From CG03 sp034660675 (GTDB lineage: Bacteria > CG03): DNA of 13,331 nucleotides. The DNA is taken from NCBI GenBank assembly GCA_034660675.1, contig JAYEJT010000084.1:1-13331 (forward strand), read 5' to 3'. Shown here piece after piece: positions 6,982 through 13,324 of the stretch (positions are counted from its first letter, which is position 1; each line of letters starts with the position of its first letter). A program made the position numbers and the translations under genes. The notes below the pieces were generated by a model. That model was not told where the DNA came from. It saw nothing but the letters and a program-made list of their open reading frames with translations, and searched no databases.

Positions 6982-7884
6982 TTAAAATTTGATTGTGGGG
7001 CGTATGATAAACTGTATTGAAGGGAGTTTTTCACTGTCTTTCATTTCTCCCGAATATTTCCTGCTGCCTTCCCACAGAATTCCGGCTGACAGGGAATAAG
7101 CGGCGCCTCTTTTTGTTATGGAGCGCGGGAAGTTCCTGCCTGTCAGCAGAGTCAGTTTTACGGGCTTGAGGTCCTCTTTGCGAAAGGCTGCGAATGCCTC
7201 GAAATTTGAATTTTTCCAGAAACGAAAACGTCTCTGGGCGTAATCTATTCTGTCGCGGAACAGAGAAATGTAAAATGAATCGCTGATGCCGGGATTATCG
7301 TGATATTTAATTCCCGCACGGAAACTCCAGATCTGTTTTGAGAAACGCGTCACCCTCAAACCTTTGATTTTCCATTCCCACTGTGCCCATGTGTCGGGGT
7401 ATATGATGTTGTTCTTGAAATGTTTTTTTCCTATTGTCAGCAGGCCGCCCGAATAGGCGACACCGGAGTAGCCGTCGTTTCCTTTTGCCGGCAGAAAAGG
7501 AACGATTTTCCCCACGAAAAGCGAAACACCCCACGGGTCTTCTTCTCCGGCGGTGAGAGCTTTGAGGATATTGACGTTTCCTGACACATCAAAATTTTTA
7601 TAAAAAGTGCTGTTGTGTTTTTTCGCGTGCGATGCGGCATAAGGGATGGGGCTGGCGAAAAGTTCGCAGAGGATGGCGGTGGGGTGAAAGGATTGTTTCA
7701 GCAAATTCAGGTAAAGGGATATTTCGGATGAACTTTTTGTCAGCGTTTTTTCTGTCCGCAGAATTTGTGAAAAACTCGCGTAGCTGTAATAGGGGTCGCC
7801 CTTCCAGCCGAAATCTCTTTTCCCCGCGCTGCTGGCAACCGCGCAGAAAGACATCATAAAAAGCCAAACCTCAAATTTTTTCAT
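6982..7884 (-). CDS. Uncharacterised outer-membrane-type protein
   Basis: A 300-residue protein not recognised as a named family. The start at 7884 gives a signal peptide (MKKFEVWLFMMSFCAVASSAG). The mature chain is rich in aromatic and alternating polar/hydrophobic residues (WSFRAGIKYHDN, FYISLFRDRIDY, YSLSAGILWEG) and ends FIIRPTIKF, with a terminal Phe. That pattern is typical of beta-barrels inserted by the BAM machinery, so an outer-membrane barrel is likely. The open frame extends 60 codons further upstream into the structured region, but that part does not look like a signal peptide and a -10 element lies inside it. The gene converges on the FecR gene with 1 bp between stop codons and no visible terminator. 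It appears to be transcribed alone. Confidence 0.7.
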   Translation of the reverse strand: MKKFEVWLFMMSFCAVASSAGKRDFGWKGDPYYSYASFSQILRTEKTLTKSSSEISLYLNLLKQSFHPTAILCELFASPIPYAASHAKKHNSTFYKNFDVSGNVNILKALTAGEEDPWGVSLFVGKIVPFLPAKGNDGYSGVAYSGGLLTIGKKHFKNNIIYPDTWAQWEWKIKGLRVTRFSKQIWSFRAGIKYHDNPGISDSFYISLFRDRIDYAQRRFRFWKNSNFEAFAAFRKEDLKPVKLTLLTGRNFPRSITKRGAAYSLSAGILWEGSRKYSGEMKDSEKLPSIQFIIRPTIKF

Positions 7885-7891
7885 ACCCGCT

Positions 7892-7900
7892 ATTTTAGCA
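7892..7900 (-). promoter_or_regulatory. Extended -10 promoter of the outer-membrane-type gene
   Basis: The minus strand reads TGC-TAAAAT, an extended -10 with the hexamer at 7892-7897. The predicted start, about 7 nt downstream at 7885, is the base just before the ATG at 7884. No good -35 hexamer is visible, which extended -10 promoters tolerate. This would be a leaderless transcript, as at the other promoters in the window. Confidence 0.5.
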
Positions 7901-7950
7901 AAAAAAATGATATTGGCTATTCTGATGATGTTCCGCGGTAAGAGCGGTTG

Positions 7951-8122
7951 TAAAGCAAGAGCGGCAGATGGTATCCATGGCGGGCCAATATGAACGAGGG
8001 CTTGACGCGGCTCCCGAAGCGACAATGCATAAGGCCAGGCATAATTGCAGGCGAAGCCTGACATAGGCAGCGAACCTCATATGTGAGCGTCCGTCTATGG
8101 ATACCTAATGCCGTGATTGCTT
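7951..8122 (+). ncRNA. Candidate structured RNA (long interrupted hairpin), unknown class
   Basis: The two ends pair in nested order. AAGCAA (7953-7958) pairs with TTGCTT (8117-8122). A tandem G-A/G-A internal loop follows, then GCGGCA (7961-7966) with TGCCGT (8109-8114). After a 3x3 loop, GGTATCCATGG (7970-7980) pairs with 8095-8105 over 11 bp. A one-base bulge is followed by CGGGC (7981-7985) with 8089-8093, and then ATATGA (7988-7993) with TCATAT (8077-8082). Inside, CAGGC-GAA-GCCTG (8048-8060) is a further hairpin, and CAAT/ATTG (8023-8047) could pair. The three wobbles (7961/8114, 7979/8096, 7984/8090) are G-U on the plus strand but C-A on the minus strand, which favours a plus-strand RNA. 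A weak promoter may lie at 7895-7923 (TTAGCA-17-TATTCT). No RNase P, tmRNA or SRP signature is seen. A palindromic mobile element is the main alternative. Confidence 0.5.
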
Positions 8123-8158
8123 AGGGCAAAACTTTAACGAATGTCCCCTTTTGAGTTT

Positions 8159-8174
8159 GGTGACAAATATCACG
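8159..8174. promoter_or_regulatory. Possible CRP/FNR-family operator
   Basis: GGTGA-CAAATA-TCACG contains GTGA-N6-TCAC, the core of the CRP consensus (TGTGA-N6-TCACA). It is centred about 53-54 nt upstream of the predicted start of the sugar-transferase transcript, within the range used by activators. No CRP-type regulator is in the window, so the assignment rests on the motif and its position alone. Confidence 0.35.
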
Positions 8175-8184
8175 TAGTTTTCTT

Positions 8185-8213
8185 TTGATACATTTTTTGC
8201 TTTCTGTTATAAT
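8185..8213 (+). promoter_or_regulatory. Promoter for glycan/methyl-cycle operon
   Basis: TTGATA (8185-8190), a 17-nt spacer and a perfect TATAAT (8208-8213). The predicted start is near 8220. The first downstream ATG (8223) is 9 nt from the -10 and opens a 9-codon ORF, so this transcript would also begin leaderless. Confidence 0.8.
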
Positions 8214-8222
8214 CAATACTAA

Positions 8223-8252
8223 ATGAAAAAAGGAATAACCAATCAGGAATGA
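8223..8252 (+). CDS. Putative 9-codon leader peptide coupled to sugar transferase
   Basis: The ATG at 8223 encodes MKKGITNQE and stops at TGA 8250-8252, overlapping the transferase ATG at 8249 as ATGA. It lies 2-3 nt from the predicted transcription start, like the leaderless starts elsewhere in the window. The transferase has no well-spaced Shine-Dalgarno of its own: AAGGA (8230-8234) is 14 nt away and CAGGA (8244-8248) abuts the ATG. Termination of this short ORF could therefore deliver ribosomes to the transferase. No run of codons for one amino acid suggests attenuation. A chance ORF cannot be excluded. Confidence 0.4.
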   Translation: MKKGITNQE

Positions 8253-9589
8253 AAAGAAAATTTATTTTCGCGTTTAAATTTGTGTATATGTTTTCGGATG
8301 CGTTCACTCTTTTGCTGGCTTTTTTTCTGGCAAATTATATGAGGCACGGTTTTTTTGCGCATCCGGCATACAACAGATTAATTATGCCCGTTCTGCTGGT
8401 TTTCATATTTTTTTTCTATCACTATAAATTCTACAACAAACTGCAGTTGACTTATGTTTATGAGCTGTTCCGTATTATACGCGCCGGGTGCGTGGCTTTC
8501 GGTTTTATCATAGTTTTCACGTTTTTCTGGAGGCCGTTTGCTTATTCCAGACTCATGCTCACTTATTTTTTGCTGTTATCGGTCATACTAATTTTTGCCG
8601 AAAGAGAAATGCTGAAAATTATCATGGATATAGGTATAAGAAAGTTTTTCCTTCCTGACAAAATTCTTGTGATAGGCAGAGGAAAAATAGTGAGGGCTCT
8701 GAAGAGGAGGCTTCGTCTGAAACATCAGGCGGCTTTGTGGATAAATCATTATCCCGACGAGGGGGAGTTAAGATCTTTTGTGCAAAACCGCGGTTTTAGC
8801 GGTGTTGTTATCGCTAATTTTTCTCTTAATCACGGGAAGGTTGTGGATATTGCCAATTTGTGCGAGCAGCTCGGTGCCGATTTTCAACTTGTGCCGGATA
8901 TTCTGGAACTCAAATTGGGGGACCTTGTTATGGATGAATTTTTCGGCATACCTCTTTTAAAGTTTAAGCCGACGCCTTTAACGGGAACTCACCTGATGAT
9001 GAAAAATGCTTTTGATGTGGTCGCCACAATAGCGGGCTTGGCGGTTCTGATGCCGTTTTTTCTTATTATAGCGGCGCTTATAAAACTGGACAGCCGCGGA
9101 AAAGTGATATACAGTCACGTCCGCCGGGGCCGGAAGGGCAGGGATTTCAAGTTTTATAAGTTTCGTACCATGGTAAAGAACGCCGACAGCATATTCAAGA
9201 AAGAAAGAAACGATCAGTACAAAAACGGGGGTTTGCTTTTTAAGAAAAAAAATGATTCCAGGGTCACGCGCATAGGCGGATTTTTAAGAAAATTTTCTCT
9301 GGACGAATTCCCTCAGCTTTTAAATGTGCTGAAAGGAAACATGTCTATAGTGGGCCCCCGCCCGCAGATTATAAGCGAGGCAGCCGGCTATGATTCATCG
9401 GCGAAGAGGCGACTGCGGATAAAGCCGGGCATAACCGGCCTCTGGCAGGTCAGCGGACGCAGCGATTTATCCTACGAAGAAATGGTGAGGCTGGATATTT
9501 TCTATGTTCAGAACTGGTCAATGGAGGAAGATTTTCGTATACTACTGAGAACTGTTCCCGCCGTGTTTTTCGGGAAAGGCGCTTATTAA
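8249..9589 (+). CDS. Polyprenyl-phosphate sugar-1-phosphate transferase
   Basis: A 446-residue membrane enzyme of the polyisoprenylphosphate hexose-1-phosphate transferase family (WbaP/WcaJ type). Four hydrophobic segments occupy residues ~10-30, 44-58, 80-95 and 102-117. Residues ~138-235 form a CoA-binding-like Rossmann domain. A re-entrant hydrophobic segment (~254-280) precedes the catalytic sugar-transferase domain with KFRTM (304-308), SLDEFPQLLNVLKGNMSIVGPRP (Asp352-Glu353, the family's catalytic pair) and KPGITGLWQVSGR (392-404). It should transfer a sugar phosphate from a nucleotide sugar to undecaprenyl phosphate on the cytoplasmic face of the inner membrane, starting a surface glycan. 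Glucose, galactose or another hexose cannot be distinguished. The downstream nucleotidyltransferase fits as supplier of the donor sugar. Confidence 0.92.
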   Translation: MKRKFIFAFKFVYMFSDAFTLLLAFFLANYMRHGFFAHPAYNRLIMPVLLVFIFFFYHYKFYNKLQLTYVYELFRIIRAGCVAFGFIIVFTFFWRPFAYSRLMLTYFLLLSVILIFAEREMLKIIMDIGIRKFFLPDKILVIGRGKIVRALKRRLRLKHQAALWINHYPDEGELRSFVQNRGFSGVVIANFSLNHGKVVDIANLCEQLGADFQLVPDILELKLGDLVMDEFFGIPLLKFKPTPLTGTHLMMKNAFDVVATIAGLAVLMPFFLIIAALIKLDSRGKVIYSHVRRGRKGRDFKFYKFRTMVKNADSIFKKERNDQYKNGGLLFKKKNDSRVTRIGGFLRKFSLDEFPQLLNVLKGNMSIVGPRPQIISEAAGYDSSAKRRLRIKPGITGLWQVSGRSDLSYEEMVRLDIFYVQNWSMEEDFRILLRTVPAVFFGKGAY

Positions 9590-9606
9590 AGAAGGACGGT
9601 GATAAA

Positions 9607-10683
9607 ATGAAAAAAACAGATAACAAAAAACAGGAAATCAGGGTTATGGCTCTTGCCGCCGGCCGCGGAACCCGCCTCAGGCCGCTGACATACCAGATTC
9701 CAAAGCCGCTTCTGCCCATAGCAAACCGTCCTGTTCTTGAGCATTCCATTTTGAATTTGAAGGAGCAGGGTTTCAGGAAATTTATAGTTAATATTTATGC
9801 TCATTCGGCTAAAATCAAAAAACATTTTGGCACGGGAAAAAAATTCGGCGTGGATATAAAATATTCCCAGGAAAAAACGCTGATGGGTAATGCGGGCGGT
9901 CTGAAAAAGGTTGAGAGTTTTTTTCGGGGCACGGGCACATTCGTTGTTATATCGGGAGACGGTTTCACGGACATTGATTTGAGAAAGGCCATACGGTTTC
10001 ACAAAAGGAAAAAATCTCTGGCGACGATGGTGCTGAAAAATGTTGAAAGTGTATTCCCCTTCGGGATAACGCTGATGACGGGGTCGGGCAGAATAAAAAA
10101 ATTCATGGAAAAGCCAGGAATATCCGATTTTGTTAATGCCGCTGTCAACACGGGGATTTATATTTTCGAGCAGGATGTTTTTAAATTCATACCGAAGAAT
10201 AAATTCTTTGATTTCGGAAAAGACTTGTGGCCGCGACTGCTTAAAAACGGGTTGCCTATATATGGCTATAACACACACGCTTACTGGTGCGATGTGGGGG
10301 ATTTGTCGGCTTACAGAAAAACGATAATGGATGTCCTCAACGGGAAAGTTAAAATAAAAATGCCCGGCCGGAAACTTAAAAATTCCGTGTGGGTGGGAGA
10401 GAACGTGAAGATAGGAAAGAACGTGAAATTCACACCGCCCTGCCTCATAGGAGATAATTCGGAAATAGGTTCGGGCGCCGCGATAGGTCCGGGCGTAACG
10501 GTGGGCCGTAATTCCAGGCTCGGGAAAAAGGTAAAACTGAAAAATTCGGTGGTGTGGGATGATGTGATTATTGACAGTTCGGTAAAAATAAAGAATTGTA
10601 TTGTTGGCCACGGGGCGAAAATAAAGGAAAGTATCATCCTGTATGGTGGAACGGTGATAAATACGGAGGAGCGGGGTGCCTGA
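9607..10683 (+). CDS. NDP-sugar pyrophosphorylase with left-handed beta-helix tail
   Basis: A 358-residue nucleotidyltransferase that makes a nucleotide sugar from NTP and sugar-1-phosphate. The N-terminal GT-A-like domain has the signature LAAGRGTRLRPLT with PKPLLPIANRP (16-42), SGDGFTDID (116-124, Asp118 the likely metal ligand), FMEKP (167-170 region), VNTGIYIF (180-187) and WCDVGDLSAY (227-236). From ~258 to 350, hexapeptide-like repeats (VWVGENVKIGKNVKF, LIGDNSEIGSGAAIG) form a left-handed beta-helix. This architecture matches mannose-1-phosphate guanylyltransferase and related glucose-1-phosphate enzymes; base and sugar are not fixed by sequence. The usual GTAG-type acceptor loop reads LMGNAGGLK here. 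A GAAGGACGGTGA Shine-Dalgarno region precedes the ATG, 17 nt after the transferase stop. Confidence 0.88.
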   Translation: MKKTDNKKQEIRVMALAAGRGTRLRPLTYQIPKPLLPIANRPVLEHSILNLKEQGFRKFIVNIYAHSAKIKKHFGTGKKFGVDIKYSQEKTLMGNAGGLKKVESFFRGTGTFVVISGDGFTDIDLRKAIRFHKRKKSLATMVLKNVESVFPFGITLMTGSGRIKKFMEKPGISDFVNAAVNTGIYIFEQDVFKFIPKNKFFDFGKDLWPRLLKNGLPIYGYNTHAYWCDVGDLSAYRKTIMDVLNGKVKIKMPGRKLKNSVWVGENVKIGKNVKFTPPCLIGDNSEIGSGAAIGPGVTVGRNSRLGKKVKLKNSVVWDDVIIDSSVKIKNCIVGHGAKIKESIILYGGTVINTEERGA

Positions 10684-10684
10684 G

Positions 10685-10699
10685 GCAATGCATAATTGC
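10685..10699 (+). repeat. Short inverted repeat between pyrophosphorylase gene and metK
   Basis: GCAAT-GCATA-ATTGC is a perfect 5-bp inverted repeat, 1 nt after the pyrophosphorylase stop. No T-run follows, so it is not a typical terminator. Its sequence CAATGCATAATTGC is made of two overlapping 10-mers that also occur in the candidate RNA at 8023-8032 and 8039-8048. Confidence 0.4.
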
Positions 10700-10710
10700 T
10701 CCGTCGGTGT

Positions 10711-10737
10711 TGCAGTTATAGTTTACGAGGAGAGAAA
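10711..10737 (+). promoter_or_regulatory. metK ribosome binding site and shared leader
   Basis: GAGGAGAG (10727-10734) is a strong Shine-Dalgarno 3 nt before the ATG at 10738 and fixes the metK start, excluding an upstream in-frame start at 10696. The preceding 17 nt (10711-10727) match those ahead of the FecR gene in 16 positions. TATAGT at 10717-10722 could act as a weak -10, but no convincing -35 accompanies it. I see no SAM-riboswitch-like structure in the 54-nt gap. Confidence 0.6.
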
Positions 10738-11973
10738 ATGAGAGATTTTGAATTTACTTCCGAGAGTGTCGGTGACGGTCATCCTGATAAGGTTTGTGAT
10801 CAGATATCAGACGGCGTATTGGACGCCATTTTGAAGTATGACGAGGAAAAAGGTTTAAAACCTTATAAAATGAAAGCCGATGATGTGCGCGGTTCACGCT
10901 GCGCATGCGAAACATTTATTACGCTGGGGCTTGTCACTGTCGGGGGTGAAATAACGACGGATGCGTGGGTGGATGTCAGGGATGTGGTAAAAAAGACTCT
11001 GCAAAAAATAGGATACACTTCGCCCGACTATGGTTTTGATTATAAAACATGTTCAATACTTAATGCCATAGGTTCTCAGTCTCCGGACATAGCACAGGGT
11101 GTTGACGGCGGCGGTGCCGGAGACCAGGGTATAATGTTCGGCTATGCCTGCGATGAGACGGATAATCTTATGCCCTCTCCTCTTGAGTTCGCACATTCCC
11201 TTGTCAGAAAGTTCAGGGAAGTCAGGACAGGCGGCGGGATGAGCTATCTCGGACCCGACTGCAAAAGTCAGGTCACGGTAAAATATGTCAACGGCAAACC
11301 CGAAAAAATAACAAAGATCGTGGTTTCCTCACAGCACACAAGCGCGGTTGTGGAGGAGAAAGACGGAAAAAGATTTATGACAAACCGCGCCCGCGAGGAA
11401 ATTGTGGAGAACGTTGTGAAATCCTCGCTTCCGGCGGAGTTTATAGAAGGCATGGATTTTAAGAAGGATTGTTATGTCAATCCCACTGGCATTTTCCTTG
11501 TGGGCGGTCCGCAGTCCGACACCGGCGTGACGGGGAGGAAAATAATTGTTGACACCTACGGCGGAATGGTGCCCCACGGCGGCGGAGCTTTTTCGGGAAA
11601 AGACCCTTCCAAGGTTGACCGCTCGGCTTCATATGCTTCAAGGTATATCGCAAAAAATATTGTTGCGGCGGGCATTGCGAAAAAATGCACAATTGAGCTT
11701 TCGTATGCCATTGGCGTTGCGGAGCCCATGTCAATATGGGTTGACACCGCGGGAACGGGTGTGATTCCTGATAATGAAATAATGAAACTTGTCAGAGACG
11801 AGGAAATATTTCAGCTCACTCCCTCGGGTATTGTGGAGATGCTGGATCTGTGGCACCCGATTTATGCCGCGACAGCCGCTTACGGCCATTTCGGACAGAA
11901 AGCCGAAGGGAAAAAATTCCCCTGGGAAAAAACGGATAAGGCGGAGCTTCTTAAAAAGAAGGCCGGTGTATGA
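10738..11973 (+). CDS. metK: S-adenosylmethionine synthetase
   Basis: A 411-residue cytosolic enzyme that makes S-adenosylmethionine from methionine and ATP. Diagnostic motifs are FTSESVGDGHPDKVCDQISD (His15 and Lys18 in the ATP site), GAGDQGIMFGYACDETD (127-142), and the P-loop-like GGGAFSGKDPSKVDRSA (281-297). It is longer than the common ~384-residue form, mainly through an insertion around residues 35-53 (after LDAILKYD, before CACET), an extended form seen in some bacterial MetK proteins. The start is fixed by the GAGGAGAG site. It is followed 18 nt later by ahcY, so SAM production and removal of the by-product are encoded together. Confidence 0.97.
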   Translation: MRDFEFTSESVGDGHPDKVCDQISDGVLDAILKYDEEKGLKPYKMKADDVRGSRCACETFITLGLVTVGGEITTDAWVDVRDVVKKTLQKIGYTSPDYGFDYKTCSILNAIGSQSPDIAQGVDGGGAGDQGIMFGYACDETDNLMPSPLEFAHSLVRKFREVRTGGGMSYLGPDCKSQVTVKYVNGKPEKITKIVVSSQHTSAVVEEKDGKRFMTNRAREEIVENVVKSSLPAEFIEGMDFKKDCYVNPTGIFLVGGPQSDTGVTGRKIIVDTYGGMVPHGGGAFSGKDPSKVDRSASYASRYIAKNIVAAGIAKKCTIELSYAIGVAEPMSIWVDTAGTGVIPDNEIMKLVRDEEIFQLTPSGIVEMLDLWHPIYAATAAYGHFGQKAEGKKFPWEKTDKAELLKKKAGV

Positions 11974-11991
11974 AATTAAATGGAGGAAAAA

Positions 11992-13254
11992 TTGAAAAAT
12001 TGTGACGTGAAGGATTTGAAACTGGCAAAAGCCGGAAAAAAGCGGATAGAGTGGGCGGATACGGATATGCCTGTCTTGGCTCAGGTGAGGGAGAAATTCA
12101 GAAAAAACAAGACTCTCAAAGGCGTTAAGATGTCAGCCTGTCTGCATGTGACGGCCGAAACGGCCAATCTTGCCAGGACGCTGAAAGAGGGTGGCGCCGA
12201 TATCGTCATGTGCGCTTCCAACCCTTTGTCAACGCAGGATGACGTGGCGGCCTCTCTTGTAAAAGATTACGGGATACCTGTTTTTGCCGTGAAAGGGGAA
12301 AACAACAAGCGCTATTATTCTCATCTGCGTTCCGCTGTTGCTCATAAACCCAATGTGACGATGGACGACGGGGCGGATCTTGTGTCTCTTATAATTTCCA
12401 AACATCCGGAACTTCACAACAGAATTTTCGGTTCCATGGAAGAGACAACGACTGGTGTTATAAGGCTGCGGGCGATGGAAAAAGACAATGTTTTGAAATT
12501 TCCGATTGTTGCCGTGAACGATGCCGCCACGAAAAATCTTTTTGATAACCGCTACGGCACGGGGCAGTCAACAATAGACGGCATAATCCGCGCGACTGAC
12601 GCTCTTTTTGCCGGTAAAAATGTTGTTGTCGCCGGCTATGGCTGGTGCGGCAAGGGTTTTGCCATGCGCTCCAAAGGAATGGGGGCCAATGTCATAGTCA
12701 CGGAAGTTGATCCCATAAAATCTCTTGAGGCCGCAATGGACGGTATGCGTGTGATGACAATGGCTCAGGCGGCTCCGATAGGCGACATTTTCTGCACACT
12801 CACCGGTGATATAAATGTTATACGCCCGGAACATTTTATCAAAATGAAAGACGGGGCGCTTGTCAGCAATTCCGGACATTTTAACGTGGAACTTGATTTG
12901 AAAGGGCTGGCCAAAAAAGCGAAGAAAATAAAAAAGAATGTCAGGAATTTTGTTGATGAATATGTTCTTTCGTCAAAAAAATCGGTTTATGTTCTTGCGG
13001 AAGGCAGGCTCATTAATCTTTCCGCGGCTGAGGGGCATCCCGCCAGTGTGATGGACATGAGTTTTTCGACACAGGCTCTGGCGACGGAATTCTGCATAAA
13101 AAATAAAGGCCGGCTCAAACCGCGCGTTTATGACGTGCCGCAGGCAATAGAAAACACCGTGGCGACGCTCAAGCTCAAATCCATGGGCATAAAGATAGAC
13201 ACACTCACGGCCGAGCAGAAGAAATATCTTTCTTCCTGGACTCAAGGAACCTAA
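11992..13254 (+). CDS. ahcY: S-adenosylhomocysteine hydrolase
   Basis: A 420-residue NAD-dependent enzyme that splits S-adenosylhomocysteine into adenosine and homocysteine, relieving inhibition of methyltransferases. Seen: YDVKD-like start (CDVKDLKLAKAGKKRIEWAD), CLHVTAETA (His52), CASNPLSTQDDVAA, MDDGAD (~124-129), MEETTTG (~149-155), LKFPIVAVNDAATK (Lys169, Asp177), the NAD-binding GYGWCGKG (215-222), SNSGHF and AEGHP (His349). It is the short type without the ~40-residue insertion and ends YLSSWTQGT instead of the K-x-x-x-YRY tail of long forms, as in archaeal and Thermotoga-type enzymes; some of those act on S-inosylhomocysteine. TTG at 11992 is chosen as start because GGAGG (11982-11986) lies 5 nt upstream. 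The alternative ATG at 11980 has no ribosome site and overlaps that GGAGG. Confidence 0.95.
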   Translation: MKNCDVKDLKLAKAGKKRIEWADTDMPVLAQVREKFRKNKTLKGVKMSACLHVTAETANLARTLKEGGADIVMCASNPLSTQDDVAASLVKDYGIPVFAVKGENNKRYYSHLRSAVAHKPNVTMDDGADLVSLIISKHPELHNRIFGSMEETTTGVIRLRAMEKDNVLKFPIVAVNDAATKNLFDNRYGTGQSTIDGIIRATDALFAGKNVVVAGYGWCGKGFAMRSKGMGANVIVTEVDPIKSLEAAMDGMRVMTMAQAAPIGDIFCTLTGDINVIRPEHFIKMKDGALVSNSGHFNVELDLKGLAKKAKKIKKNVRNFVDEYVLSSKKSVYVLAEGRLINLSAAEGHPASVMDMSFSTQALATEFCIKNKGRLKPRVYDVPQAIENTVATLKLKSMGIKIDTLTAEQKKYLSSWTQGT

Positions 13255-13275
13255 AAATAAGAAAGCGTAAATATA

Positions 13276-13324
13276 ATTGTACAAGAGGCAGTAGAACCAT
13301 TGCCTTGCTGACAATTTTCGTTTT
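13276..13324 (+). terminator. Possible terminator after ahcY
   Basis: An imperfect hairpin pairs ATTGT (13276-13280) with ACAAT (13311-13315) and GAGGCA (13285-13290) with TGCCTT (13301-13306), with small internal loops and a 10-nt apical loop. It is followed by TTTTCGTTTT. The T tract is interrupted and the stem imperfect, so this is only a candidate. The TATAAT just before it (13272-13277) has no -35 partner. Confidence 0.35.

Noticed and set aside
7885..8064. 60-codon upstream extension of the outer-membrane-type protein
   Set aside because: It is not signal-peptide-like, covers half of the paired RNA element and includes the extended -10 promoter. The ATG at 7884 gives a proper export signal.
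7951..8122. 6S RNA, retron msr-msd or CRISPR-related identity for the hairpin
   Set aside because: The apex looks branched rather than a single bubble and stem, no reverse transcriptase is adjacent, and there are no regularly spaced repeats.
9586..10611. Minus-strand open frame of 341 codons opposite the pyrophosphorylase gene
   Set aside because: The plus strand encodes a clear nucleotidyltransferase. The reverse frame has no domain signature and is rich in His, Phe and Arg, as expected of a shadow frame.
10684..10737. SAM riboswitch before metK
   Set aside because: The gap is only 54 nt with a single weak 5-bp inverted repeat, too little for a known SAM aptamer followed by an expression platform.
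10696..10737. In-frame upstream start for metK
   Set aside because: The extra residues do not resemble MetK, while the ATG at 10738 has a strong Shine-Dalgarno and gives the canonical N-terminus.
13272..13277. TATAAT as promoter for a gene beyond the window
   Set aside because: No -35-like hexamer lies 15-19 nt upstream and no start codon follows at the short distance seen for the other promoters here.
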